Part shown: positions 47,461-59,391 of the stretch, piece by piece | How positions within the stretch are numbered: position 1 is the first letter of the stretch | Layout: each line of letters begins with the position of its first letter | Origin: Hysterangium stoloniferum | Lineage: Eukaryota; Basidiomycota; Agaricomycetes; Hysterangiales; Hysterangiaceae | Length of the DNA: 64,000 nt | Assembly: GCA_015178975.1 (NCBI GenBank) | Contig: WHVD01000014.1 | Location: 744,001-808,000, forward strand | Reading direction: 5' to 3' | Notes under the pieces: model-generated | Told to the model about the DNA's origin: nothing | The model's input: the letters and a program-made list of their open reading frames with translations, nothing else | Databases searched by the model: none | Translations under genes and position numbers: made by a program

Positions 47461-48490
47461 GTATGCAATATTTGGTTACTGTAATTATTTTAGTTCTTTT
47501 TAATATTTAATTAATTATTCAAACTTCCTTAAATGGACAGGACAACTCGACTCTTACAGATTATGCGCAGCCTCAACCAGCACCTACGACCACTGACTCA
47601 TTATCAGTGATCAAATGCAGACCCGCCACGTGTCTTGACACTAAAGTCTTCACGTTTGCTCATTTGCGCTGCAAAATGGCAGGGGTCGAGGCCTATTTGC
47701 CTCAAAATTACTGTCAGCTGGAATTAGAATACTTAGCGACATACCAAATCACTGATGAGATCAAATCTAGTCACATTAACCATGTGGATTACCCAAAAAC
47801 ACAGAAAAAACTGCATTTTTTGGTGGTCTACTGTTGGGTGTTGATTCAGAGTGTTCAGTTAAATCGAAAAAATGTACATACTGACCAGCTGTTACTTCAG
47901 TCTTGAGATCAGAGAGTTCTTTGGGCATATTTACAATAGGCTGAAGGTGAAGAGTGAGGTCATATTGGTTCTAAGAATTAAACACGTAAATTAATTGAGG
48001 AAAGAGTATATCGGGAATTACTTCAATCCGAATAGCATCTGCAGACCGTTCAAGTCGTCGGAATTGCTTTGTTTGCTCCTGCAGGTATTGTAACTGCTCC
48101 ATCTGATTCTTCCATACCAGCTGATCATGCAGATGTTTCCTGGGAGGAGATGGCCATCAATATTAATGCAAACGTTATAATGTGGATCTACCTAGTCACT
48201 TCAAACCTGTCAAGTTTTTCTTGGAGCTGCAAAGACGATATATTCTTTTCTTGTGTTCGAAAATTGACCACACCAAAGGGACCTTTCAACCGATGCTGGC
48301 CATCCACAGCTTGAAGTTTGACATCAGTGAGAAAACTCGAGTACTGCCACAAAGTTTCATCAAAAATTACCCATGCCTCCACCAATGACAATACTCACGA
48401 CATCAGCTCATCGTGCATTTTTCCAACTCTGGTGGAAAAGTCTTGTTGTCTAAAATCGATGCATCGTGGGCATGGCTATCCAGTGAGGTC
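47461..48490. other. No gene seen
   Basis: Frames at 47607-47906 and 48069-48391 have no recognised domain. The region ends at the start of the direct duplication at 48491. Confidence 0.4.
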
Positions 48491-49303
48491 AGCAAGGGAT
48501 CCACGCGCATATATATTAATTACATTTGGTATGCGTATGATCACCGTAATTCGATCTATTAGTTGTTGATAATTACAATTGCAAGTCAGCTATATATGTG
48601 ATACTTATGGTTAGAGCTCCTCAGCTAGGCTACCGCGAGCAAATACTGAGTCATTCGTTGTTATCTAGTATTTATGTCATTGGCCTCCTAGCTACCCCAC
48701 CCATTGGTAAATATCTACAATGACTATAATGGCAGCCTCTCTCTCAGGCTCCCTTCCCTATCCTATCCCGAAGCTCAACTCCGTCTGCGTGAATTGGTCT
48801 ATAATTGTTGTCCGATTTCATGATTCCAAATTACTGCCTATGGGTATTGGCGACTATAGTTTACAACCTTGCAGGCATTACATCGGTTCTCTCTAGATCC
48901 ACATTAAGATGTGGCAATGTTATTTTCTGGAGCACCCTACCTGGATTGCGTGTGCGTACTTGGTACTGGATATACCGGATTATCATTTCAACAGTAAGTG
49001 GTCCCTTCGCAAGTTCGGGTGCCAATTTGACGGATTTATTCCATCCCAGAGCAGCACTCTCCGAATATGCATCCCACCGATCCTTGTAGAAACTCAGGAG
49101 AGATATCATGGGGGCCAATTTCGGGTCTAGATCAGCGTCCTGCAGCACCTCGAATAGCTGAGCGTATGAAACGAAATGGAAGGGGTCGGGTGACATAGCT
49201 GTCAGAGCAGCCTGAACGACTGGTCATTGCGTTGGAAATGGGGATTCGATGGAGAAATAAAGCAGCTCGTCCCTGCCATCAACAAATGTCTGTTTGACGA
49301 GCG
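48491..49303. repeat. Direct duplication, copy 2 (partner 39081-39903)
   Basis: This is the same segment as 39081-39903, cut off inside the reductase exon 3 at about 49303. There it abuts the left arm of the large inverted duplication. Confidence 0.85.
48861..49303 (-). pseudogene. 3' fragment of a thioester-reductase gene
   Basis: Only the last exon remains, from DELLYFSIESPFPTQ to the C-terminus PARL. The codon for Trp that follows PTQ in the 39.9-kb gene is TGA here. The rest (LGWNKSVKLAPELA and so on) is nearly identical to the intact 39.5-40.9 kb copy. It lacks the nucleotide-binding and catalytic regions. Confidence 0.85.
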
Positions 49304-49307
49304 TTAA

Positions 49308-52215
49308 GAGTCCAGCCTTTTCTTGCTCTGATGACGGGTCTGTAAATCTGTGATACTAGAGCTATTATTAAGCAGACGTGCGTGAGGATTTAAATCAACC
49401 CCCGACATTGATGATGATAATTTCTATCCTCCGGCGGTTCTGACTGGCGGAACATTTATTTTATTTGCGCAAGAAGCAAGCAGGAAGGACTGGAGGAGCC
49501 TCTGGATCGTGAATCAGACCCCCTTAGATGTCGAGCGAGCGAGTGGCGAAGGTGTGAACCATACCTAGGTTATTTCGAGGTTGATATGATTCTTTGTATT
49601 TACTGGTGCGGCTCTGCATTAATATCTGACCATTGGTTGCATTTTTCCGTCTGCCCTTTGTCATCGACTTTGAGAGGAAGAAATTTTTTCTTTCTTCTGC
49701 ACCGTTGACCTTATGCTGCCACTAGGGATACACACGGTGAACCACTCGAGCGGGCTAGCTTGTCTAGGGCAGAAAGTGGACATGGTCGGGCTGTTCTGAG
49801 ATTCCTTGAGCGAGGACTTGTAGTATGTTTCGCCGCGCGCATTTGTTTGGCCCGATACTGCTTCTCCGAACCGCATGATTATCAACGAATGTGTAGGCAG
49901 CGGCTCCTTGGATCGGGGACTGGCGCGCCGCCGGCAGATAGTGTGTTTCCTTAGCTCACCAATGCTAGCATTCTACCTCATATATATATAATATGTCAGT
50001 TCTGTTCTAGTAATGAACGGTTAAGTATGAAAAAAAAAATCCTAAAATCTGTTAGACGTTGCGTCTTGGAGTGGAACGATTAATTTGCGGACTCGCACCT
50101 AGATCCTTTACAATTAAAGAGGAGACTAGAGACGCTCAATATGGGCCATCACAGGCTGTTGTAGGAGCCTACACTGATGTATCGATCTGCAAAAGGCTGT
50201 TCACTAATACTTTTACCCCCGTGCTTTATACAAAGGGACTGTGGGAGTTAGTTAAGCAAGGGCATGATTCAATTTTTAGATTGACAGGGCAGACATTGCA
50301 ACGAATGCCAGGAATTTCTATTCCTGTCTAAGGCGCGGGGGAGGGCAGCTGTAAGTTGCATGGTCCTACATTTTCTGCCGCCGTCTCATTTTATTGATCA
50401 TATATTATGGTGACGTTATTCTATACAGTGAAGGTATCTGGAGGTGAGCAGGAGGTGCTACGCGTCATAGTTTGGAGGTTTCTCGGATATCCTTGCTTCT
50501 ATCTATGAGAAGAAAGAAAGTCAGTGTTTGCTTAGACGATACACTAATGAACGATCAAACCTGTCAACCGTAAACTATGTGCGATATACATCTTAAGTGT
50601 ATCTATGATTCTCTGCCCCTTAAAGTTGGCAAGTTCTGGTGCGACTTGTACAGAGTTATCCCATCCCAAAACGGCAAAGTTGTTTGTTCCGTCTAGTGCA
50701 TATCGATAAAACTGAAGCAGAGAGGCGGCCGATGTGAAACTAGAGTCATCCTGAGCCTTCTCGAGAAAGCTAAGTATATCGACCGTCGGAATAAACGTTA
50801 ACTCCTCTAGTGACATGTCTTGGAAGGCTTTGCGCAAATCGGATGAATGCATAGGGAAGGGATTTTCAATAGAAAAGTACTGTAGAGAAGCGCCTTCCGC
50901 AAAAGTCTGTTTAACGAGAGCAGAGGCCGCTATGTCAACAGGTAACCATCGCATAGACTAGTTTAAGGACTGGTCAGTTCGGGATGTCTCGGGATGATAT
51001 ATGAAGGTTACCGGGAAATCTGTGGGGCATATTCCGAGTCTAAGGAGGAGCTTCGTCAATATGGCCCCGTATTCCTGTCCTGACCAATGCCCTGTTGTAG
51101 ACATCCCCGTGAGTTGACCTACTCGTGAGATAGTTGCCCGAAGCCCATGTTCTATTGCGTTAACTATAATTCGCTCGCTGACGTATTTACTCTGACCGTA
51201 GCCAAGAGTTCGAGAGGCCATACTGGGATCGTCGACAGGGCTTTCGGGAACAATATATTTGTGTGGCTCTCCAATGCCAGGAACTTTGGAAGGACCTTTG
51301 TATTCAACGGCGCCGGCGAGGGTGGAGAGAAATATAAGCCGTGGGGATATCTTTTGCGGTGAGGATAGTGCTAGGTCTATGATACTCCGAACACCGGCGA
51401 TATGTGTTTCAACATAAGCATCGAGACCGACAGTGAAGTTGAGAAGCCAAGCGGAATGAATTATATGTGTGACATTATCTCTGAGCTGAAATACGCTCAA
51501 TGCAATTTTTCAGGCCAAAAGGATGCAGTGCTTACATCCGCGTATGCCGCCGCATCAAGCCCCAAGTCCCCCCGGGAAAGGTCAACCTTCAAATATACGA
51601 GTGGTATACGGGTCGTATCCAGGATGCTAGGGTCAATCCCTTTCTCCCGAAGCTCGTTTGCAATCCTCACTTTCGGCGTACCCCTCTCGTCTCGGTGCAG
51701 TATATAAATCTTCTTGACCGTCTCGCTCTTCAATAACCAATCGAGCATAAGACTCCCCACGTTCCCTGTTGCGCCTGAGAGCGCGATAACATCTCCTTGA
51801 ACCTCTCTCTGACCTGGTTGATGAGGAACGAATTGATGAGAATATTTTGCAATTATGGCTTGCATACGGTCGTGTAGACTGTGGGACATCGTCGGAACGA
51901 GTTTTACGGAGGTAGTTTAACCTTTGCTGGTTTAAGTCAGTTTCCTAGTATCTAATGTCAGTCAAGTATTGAATACTTACGTCATGAGGTTTATGTATTA
52001 TGTTCGATGGTACGCCTTTTGTGTTGCCCTGCTACAATCATAGATCATCTGACCTGTTGACAATCGCCGGAGAGAATCCAGTTGGTGAACCTCGAGCTTG
52101 CGATAAACATCATTCTGCAGACATATGTCTTGTCAAAGGTTATACTCTGTGAGCTCTACAATTTGTAGCTCTCACTCTGTGCAAGGATGTCAAAAAGTCT
52201 GATCTAGACCTAGAT
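49308..52215. repeat. Left arm of a large inverted duplication
   Basis: This matches 59020-62012 in reverse complement, from GAGTCCAGCC at the outer edge to the block AGTCTGATCTAGACC/GGTCTAGCTCAGACT at the inner edge. It holds one complete reductase gene with its flanks. The outer 1.2 kb (49308-50543) carries only broken frames. The right arm has an extra block of about 300 bp at 60960-61265. Confidence 0.88.
50544..51889 (-). CDS. Stand-alone thioester reductase, left-arm copy
   Basis: Exons are 51889-51536 (118 codons), 51485-51012 (158) and 50957-50544 (137 plus stop). The introns are 50 and 54 nt and the product is 413 residues. Motifs: GDVIALSGATGNVG at 32-45, KKIYILHRDERG, VTHIIHSAWLLNF, the serine/threonine site LSTLAG near 172, and YGQSK at 214-218. 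VGQLTGMSTTGHW and exon 3 MRWLPVDIAASALV plus LGWDNSVQVAPELAN complete the fold. The absence of A and T domains is the striking feature: the Met start MSHSLHDRMQAIIAKYS lies just before the Rossmann fold, where the linker from a carrier domain would be. The frame is intact and nearly identical to the 59.4-kb gene, which suggests both are recent and perhaps functional. Confidence 0.87.
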
Positions 52216-52747
52216 AGACTCCAGAGGAAGCCGTCTTAATCACCTGTGTATCTTCTATTTGTAACCTAATTAGCTTGCCGCATAGCCCCTTGAACTCCGG
52301 CCTAACTAGAATGCACAAGCTATTCAGCCGTATCCTGCTGGATGGCTTGCACTTCCCGGCAGCTAGACAAGCGAGACTTCGCTTGCAGTACTCCACGCGT
52401 GACCCCAAATTGGGCTACAGGAAAATGCCGTGCAGGGTGTCGCGCTGCCGCGCAAGTGCCGCGACATGTTTCTTTTTGCAAATTAAGCAGATACTTTATG
52501 AATTTTATATTGTAAATTATCAAAATAAAATTATATTTGACATTAGATTATCAAAACATGAGAACTGTTACATCTAGTGTACAGTTTCCTGGTGAAAAAT
52601 ACCTTGTGCACCACTTTAATTGCCATATCCTTAGTTTTAGTCCTTCCTTGAGTAATATTAATTCTCAAATAAACTTACTAAAGTCTAAAATAACAGAATG
52701 TAACTCGTAGATGACATGGGTTCTAGGTTTACACCAAAACTTTGTAT

Positions 52748-52810
52748 GTCGCAGCAGTTACCTTCCTATTTAGGAAGTGTCGCGCAGTTTAGGAAGGTGA
52801 CTGCTGCGAC
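52748..52810. repeat. Hairpin with 20-bp stem
   Basis: GTCGCAGCAGTTACCTTCCT pairs with AGGAAGGTGACTGCTGCGAC (one G-T type mismatch) around a 23-nt loop. Inside lies a smaller CTTCCTATTTAGGAAG hairpin. Confidence 0.8.
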
Positions 52811-52922
52811 AATGAAATAACTTTACCTGTGGATGACAGAGGCTCAAAAAAATGTTAAAAATGTCTTAGAAGTTCTATACTGTGTTCTATACTCTTAAAA
52901 ATGATTATATACAGAAAACACA

Positions 52923-52951
52923 TTAGGGTTAGGGTTTAGGGTTTAGGGTTT
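52923..52951 (+). repeat. Interstitial telomere-like repeat
   Basis: Two TTAGGG units are followed by two TTTAGGG units and a final GGGTTT part, 29 bp in all. TTAGGG is the usual fungal telomere unit. Its position inside the inverted duplication spacer is notable. Confidence 0.8.
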
Positions 52952-53178
52952 CATTCTAAGAGTAGGGAACAAGAAAATATGGACTCTATTTCTTCTGATA
53001 ATTACCTGCATCCAATTTCCATTATTGAAAGCTGGCACACCCTGCTGCTTTTGAAGTATCAAACATTTCATATTCAATTAATCTAATGACTTCTTTATCA
53101 ACATTTATGGTAGAGAATGATACTGTATATGCTACAAGTGCTTCAGTAGGTTTTGAAAAAGTTGTGTATGTTTAAAAG

Positions 53179-53222
53179 TGTTAGAAACAACTAAGCCAAT
53201 GTTGGCTTAGTGGTTTCCAACA
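53179..53222. repeat. Palindrome of 44 bp
   Basis: TGTTAGAAACAACTAAGCCAA is mirrored by TTGGCTTAGTGGTTTCCAACA with two mismatches and a 2-nt centre. It begins TGTT and ends AACA. Confidence 0.8.
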
Positions 53223-53416
53223 GAAGGTACATTATTACATAAATGTTCTACGTTGGAAATCTTCATTGCTAAAACCCCGATCGGCTTGTAATAGCGCGTA
53301 AGAATAGCGAATAGGAACCAAACGTTTTACACTTCCGAGTAAATAGACTTTACATGCAAGAACGCATAGATAACGCGTGTTTTACCACTCATAATTCTGT
53401 CTTCTACCAGAGTTCA

Positions 53417-54667
53417 CAGTCGATTGTTACGACTCGGCATCCCGGCCCCAAATCTCATCCCATTAGTGTCTTACTTGCTCTTATGCGCCGTACCGTCCCC
53501 CAGACACGCACTCAGACTTTTAAAATGTGTAATCATCAATTTCTAATAAAGAAATTATTCTCCTGCCATAATGAGACAAATTTCTGTTGCTGTATTTAAT
53601 TAAGTTTTTATAAAAAAAGTCTTATTATCTGGACCAAAAAGGAGATGTGTAAGAATAAAATTCATTAGGATATGACTCTGTGACATTAGTGTTGAAATAG
53701 GATGGATAGTAACTTGCAGGATTCCCGGTGTTGATGGCAGCGAGTTTGTAAGGCTGTCGGTATCAGCCTCACTCGGTCAACACGGACAGGACTAAGTTTT
53801 CTTTATTTTTACATCTCAGTAGGATACAAGGTGAATGCGAGGTTCCCTAGGGAAGAGTGGGGAAAGGATTAATGGTCAAGGAGAAGATATTCTATCACTA
53901 TAAGATATGGGGTTTTTATATAGAGTCAAGGTGAATGGGGTGGAAGAACAAGGAACCGCATGATCAGGCACAGGGGTGCTACTTAACAATAAAGTGGCGG
54001 ATCAATGAGTGGCTGATGGGAGAGGTTGGTGATGATGACCGCATGATAAGGCACAAGGGTGCTACCAAATGGCGGAACAATGAGTGGTTGATGGGAGAGG
54101 TTGGTGATGACGTATGTGGTAAGGTGGCCAAGCTTACAGAGTTGAGGGGGTCGACCGGTGCTGATGGCGAAGCGTGTGGTGACTGGATCATTTAACACTG
54201 GGTAAAGGGGAGCTATAGGATATGTTTGTGAATTTTGTGTTAAAATTTCGGGCCCTACACGAGGAAAGGAAATGGCGAGTTGTGGATTCGTGCAGGTACT
54301 TGTATTGCGATGATTGCGAAGCAGCATACCCTGATGGGATCCACTCAGCGCCAACGGGAATTTAGCAAATAATTCCTCATTCTCTCGCAAATCATTTCTT
54401 TCCTATATTAATTAGATACATACTTTTAATGCTTGAGGGCTAATTTTCATATTGATGGCAGTTTTCGACATTGCCAGGAGGTTTTCCTTCTAATTTTCAT
54501 AATGCTTGTGTTCCGGCTAGACTACACTGCTTTTAATATGGGAGTTTATCAATTTATTTATAATAAATAAAAGTAGCTGGGGGCTCAATGAGGCGATATG
54601 ACACCGGTACGACGTAGCAAATATTGATGTGATCAGGGCCGGGATGCCGAGTCGTAACAATCGACTG
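53417..54667. mobile_element. Element with 32-bp terminal inverted repeats, 1.25 kb
   Basis: The left end CAGTCGATTGTTACGACTCG plus GCATCCCGGCCC is repeated exactly inverted at the right end. Inside are two imperfect tandem units of about 80 bp (53955-54110, with GGCACARGGGTGCTAC and GATGGGAGAGGTTGG) but no transposase. A related half-end (ATGCCGGGTCGTAATGGTCG) stands alone at about 9082. Flanking duplication is unclear. Confidence 0.6.
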
Positions 54668-57481
54668 AGTCCTGCTTCTACCATTTAAATTCTTTTAAAT
54701 GTCTTGTTAATGGGCAGGAGCGATTCCCAGGGCCAGAGGGATCTGTCGTTGGCGCACCTCCACCTGCTAAGGAGTTGTATGTCCAATTTGAAAAATTGAC
54801 GAGCGTTGATAGCCAACAAAATATCATCAATGTGAATACAACAACGTCCTGGACGAGTTCGGGTGGAGGGCGATGGATTGAAGCCGTTTGAAATTTGAAT
54901 GGCGTTTTATCTTGCACGTCCTTAGGGTATCCGATGGGAGCCGGTTAAATTGGTCCAGAATGACATGTCTTATTTCCCAAAGTTCATAGATGCAGCAACC
55001 GAATCCCTTCAAGTGGAAATTAGTACATAGATTTTCTATTTCAAGTTCGTTTAGGCACGAAGACCTGTCACAACAACGGGCAAGGGTTCATGATTAGTGT
55101 AAAGGTTTTGTGATCAGTGTATGTGGCACCGTCGGAACTTCGGTCCTTAGGCACTCGAGAGGTGTGACCCTGATAAGTATCAAGGAATAGATGCTGATGA
55201 TATCCGGGTGCCAATTTTTGCACATTCAGATGGGCACTCTCTCCAAGGAAAGGAGGTCGATGACGTCAAGCGTCGCTTTATGGTCGACCCAGAGGTAAAC
55301 TTCGATGTATAACGCCTGTCGACTACATTAAACCGATTGGGGAGATGTGGCAAATTTATATTAAGAAGTCTCTGTGAGTTTCTCAAATTGAATGAACTCC
55401 CAGCGCCAGGACGTCACGCATCAGGAAAATCGACACCCAGTATGTTCCTCTAGGGGGGTCTATATTCCTCAGACCTCAGGTACTTTAGGTCCGATCTGAG
55501 AGCGTATCGCACCACCTAGACCTGAAATTGGTCTGGAAGATATGACAGTACGTAAGGTATAACATGGTATGCAAGGTCTACAGTAACACACGAGCAGTTG
55601 GGTCATCTGTACGGTTCTGAGCAGTTTGAGACTTGTCCATTTTAAAAATATATAGATATCCAAACTTTCAATAAAAGATTTTTGTAACAGCAAATGTATT
55701 TTTTTACTAAATAACAACTATGACTACTTAGCAGTACAAATTTCGATTTAAACGACAAAATAGGAATGACATTGCATGGCGATAAAGATGACAGGGGAAG
55801 GAATCAATAGATTTGTGAAGGTGCAAGTCAACTGTTGGGGCAAGTAATACCTGTACACTGTGACCCGGAGTCGGATTGTGCCATTGGGCCATTGGTCTAG
55901 CCGTGGCGCATGTGGGGTTGCGGGAGGGGAGGTGATAGGCTGGTTTTATTTATATAGGTTTTCCTGCAGAGCTTAGCACTTGTCATAATGGCATACTTTA
56001 AACTCATAAAGAGACCTCATATCATCAAAAGGCTTAATCTCGGCGACCCTTAAAAGTACGAGCAGATCCGTTTATAATTTTCCAAGTGGGATATTTTGTT
56101 GTCTGAGGTATCTTGCCATTGAGTTATGCCTTCATTAAAATAAGATGTACATTAGCGACGGTCTATACACATGGTCATGGATATTTTGTATTCTTAGTCG
56201 GCTGATGAGAATTCCTGAGCTGCTATCCAAGAGTCGCGTATTGTCGAGACTTGCGGTAGATCCATGCTACTGAATTTCGCCCGGATGGCTTGAGACTATC
56301 TTGCGACTTTCGCCGCTGTTAGATGGTGGTGCATTTCCTCGGTTCACGAATGCTAGCACAATGAGTTCTAATATAATACCTGCTCTGTTCTGGTCATGAA
56401 CGGTTAATTATGAAAAATTCCCCAAAGTATCTGTTAGAAAGTTGCGTCGTCGAGTGGAAAGACCAATTGCGAACGCCAAGACAACGGCTGTGGCCTTGGA
56501 CAATTCCAATTCTTGATTCCGGTTAATGGTGAGCAGACCGTTGAGAGAGCTTTGCGACAATAATCCCTGGGTTTCATGTGCTCGTGGGGATCGAGGGTAG
56601 ACATAGTGAAGGTGAGGAGGTTTCTGATGGAGAGTTCTTCACAGACATTCTCTAATTTCTAATCTCCAAAGGCTACTATCTGACTCGATCATCAGCTGAG
56701 AATTACTAGCCAGACAAGATCATGATCACAATTGAGTTTATGATGACTCAATTTAGGCTATCGTTCCATACTATTTACTATGGTGCCTCATTCCATCGAA
56801 TTATATGTTGCCAATTTTATTCTATAACGTTATCGCTACTTTGAGATAAGTTATTCTAAACAGGAGTTGGTGCACATCACCAAGTTGCTGGAATGAAGGT
56901 CAGTAAGTATGCCGTCCATATTGTCTAGAGCCACCTAGGAGAGCTAGCTAGCTCGGCTAGACTCTGTTAGACACACTACTTTCGCGAGATCCCTATTTAC
57001 TAGTCTGTATAAAAGCTTACTATAGATCTAGGGAGGCTAGGGAGGCTAGGGAGGCTATATAATGGGTGTAAACATTCCCAAATCCCTGATGAATACTAAA
57101 GATAATCCAAACATAGTACACGTCTTCGCCGCTCGACATCTAAAACATAATACAGCGAGACACTTTACAAATTTCCCAGTTGTTTATCAAGGACGAAATT
57201 ACACTTGAAATTGGTACAAAGATAAATCGACACCGTCATAAGCCACCACCTCAAACAATATCTTGGGATATGGGCAAGGGCGGTTGCGCTGTGGCATCGT
57301 GAAGGGTTGCAAGCCCTGGCAAATGGCCACTCAAAGAGCGTGCCCTACGCTTCTGATATTGGACCCGCGCAACATTCAAATGTCGTTTCATCTTCTGGGG
57401 TTTAATATGCAATTGATGACAAATTGGCAGCAAAAAGTCAGAGGATAGTAATGGCTTGATTTATCAGGTGACGGAAGGTGA
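54668..57481. other. No gene; repeat debris
   Basis: 55490-55620 is the inverted partner of 38565-38690. 56330-56660 is a diverged third copy of part of the reductase downstream flank found at 49940-50480 (CATGAACGGTTAATTATG, GTTGCGTC, GGTGAGGAGG). 56925-57100 is the inverted partner of 16326-16512. Minus-strand frames at 55180-55386 and 55469-55717 are not supported as genes. Confidence 0.5.
56925..57100. repeat. Dispersed repeat, inverted copy of 16326-16512
   Basis: This contains three consecutive AGGGAGGCT units followed by ATATAATGGGTGTAAACATTC, matching the minus strand of the 16.3-kb copy. Confidence 0.6.
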
Positions 57482-58795
57482 TTAGGCAAGGGCCTCGTCA
57501 AACGTGGCAAGTACCTTTAGCGGATTGTCCCAATGGGTCTATGTCATTTCCATCAATTCCAACCACGCATATTCACAAAGCACGCACTCACAAAATGATT
57601 CCCGCCTTCTATAGCAAAGAATTTTACCCGTCGGGGGATATGAAAGCAGTCAGGCGGTGACGAAATATCATCCTCGGTCGCTTTCATGGCTAAAATACAC
57701 TGCCAGATAGATTCTGTTCCCCATACATAACTAATTCCGACTTTAGGCAACAGCACCGGTGCATTGCCTTCGTTGAGGCTTCGGAAAAGCGCCCGCATGT
57801 AGACCGACCTGTGCACAGGACGTGCTTGGTGTGGTAATAGGAAGATATCACCGTTCTCCGCTGTTGCCGGTTCGAAGCCCGCGGCAAAATCGTCCGACAT
57901 AATATTGGACATCGTGGCTCGTTTACCAGGATTAGGAGAGCGTTGCGCTAGTACTCCACTCATGAGGTCACACATGGGGGTGTTTGGGTCCCGCAAGCTT
58001 TGGGGATAACTAAAATAAGACGATTCCCAGATCCAAGACTCCAACTGGCGTTCCTCTGGTGGTATTTCTGCGTCCCACGAGGGATAATATGAATCTGGAG
58101 AGGGATATCCTATCGCATGGATAGTTGCATCTAAAGTGGATAATTTATCATCGTTCACGCGCCATTGTGAGGCATTGGGAATACAAGCATACCATATATA
58201 ATCACCTTCCTTAAAAATCTCTCCAATGTCTTCATCATGCCAGGGTCGAACGTATTCGCAAAGGCAAGAAGAGATAAAGTGATCGTGTTGCCAAATGACC
58301 AACCCAAGAGTGAAATTCCTCCGCTCGGCCTACCAGCTTCGTGAGAGATGGGGGGGATTTTTTCTTGTTTGATAAATTTGAAAAGAAACCGAGCCATCTC
58401 AACGCCCCGATGCTGTAGAAAGGTTGTATAGTGGCGTGATATTGAACGCTCAGACTGGGGGATAGATTGACCAGAGTCGTCAAGGGATGAGAGTGAGGAC
58501 TCAAATAATTCTGCATCGCGTGGATCGAACGGCGTTGATCCGGCGTAGCCTCTACGGTTGACTAAGACAAGTCGTATATGGGTTGATTTAGCGACGGGGA
58601 GGAGACGATGAAATATGTCTAAAATGAATCCGTTTAATCAAGTTGGGATGCAGAATACGATTCTAACTCACGACTATTGAAGCCACGGCCATGCAACATG
58701 ACCAAAGTTGTATATGGACGATCCTTTAATGTTGGCACTCCGCTGTCCACATAGTAAAAGTCGGTTTCAGTACCATCGATGCGCAAAGAAGGCAT
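57482..58795 (-). CDS. Alpha/beta hydrolase (one apparent frameshift)
   Basis: This is a hydrolase of the alpha/beta fold, probably cytosolic, substrate unknown. Exons are 58795-58672, 58618-57592 and 57538-57482. The introns are 53 nt each, with donors GTGAGT at both. The start is MPSLRIDGTETDFYYVDSG. LVMLHGRGFN holds the oxyanion HG (35-36). LVLVNRRGYAGS follows, and GISLLGWSFGN carries the nucleophile Ser148 in G-W-S-F-G. The C-terminal part holds EGGNHF with the likely catalytic His, then THWDNPLKVLATFDEALA. Between KVIIYG and QWRVNDDKLSTLD the frame changes near 58168: the conserved series needs one more C (CCTCCACAATGG rather than CCTCACAATGG). This is either a sequencing error or a true 1-bp loss. 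It lies in the spacer of the inverted duplication, close to the right reductase. The fold assignment is secure. Confidence 0.82.
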
Positions 58796-59391
58796 AATAT
58801 CCGCAAAGTTTCATCCACTTCCAAAGTTACCGTCGATTCAACCAAGGAATCAAACAGACTAAGAAGATATCCTGGGCTTTGTTTTGGATTGGGGAGGGAG
58901 CGGAAGAACCAGCCTACATAGACCTTGAAAGGGTGTTCGAGATATCTCTGAACCTAAACGCCCGGCCATCCTGATCCGAGAATAGGCATGTATACATAGA
59001 TCAAGACTGCTTCCTCTGGAGTGTAGGTCTAGCTCAGACTTTTTGGCACTCTTGCACAGAGTGAGAGCTCACAAAGTACAACCTTTGACAGGATATATGT
59101 CTGCAGAATGATGTTTATCGCAAGCTCGAGGTTCACCAACGGGATTCTCTGCGGCTATTGTCAACAGGTCAGTTAATCTATGATTGTATAGCAGGGTAAC
59201 ACAAAAGGCGTACCACTCAATATAATATATAAACATCATGGCGTCAGTATTCAATACTGGACTGACATCAGATTCTAGTAAACTGACTTAAACCAACCAA
59301 AAGTTAAACCTCTCAATTCATAGCGCTTGGATTACCCACATCCTGCTATTTAACCCAGACGAGAGTTACCTCCTGAAAACTCGTTCTGACT

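Larger units (their letters stand above)
52216..53416. other. AT-rich spacer with hairpins and telomere-like repeat
   Basis: This stretch between the duplicated arms has no gene. It holds two near-perfect hairpins (52748-52810 and 53179-53222) and a short telomere-like tract (52923-52951). Confidence 0.6.
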
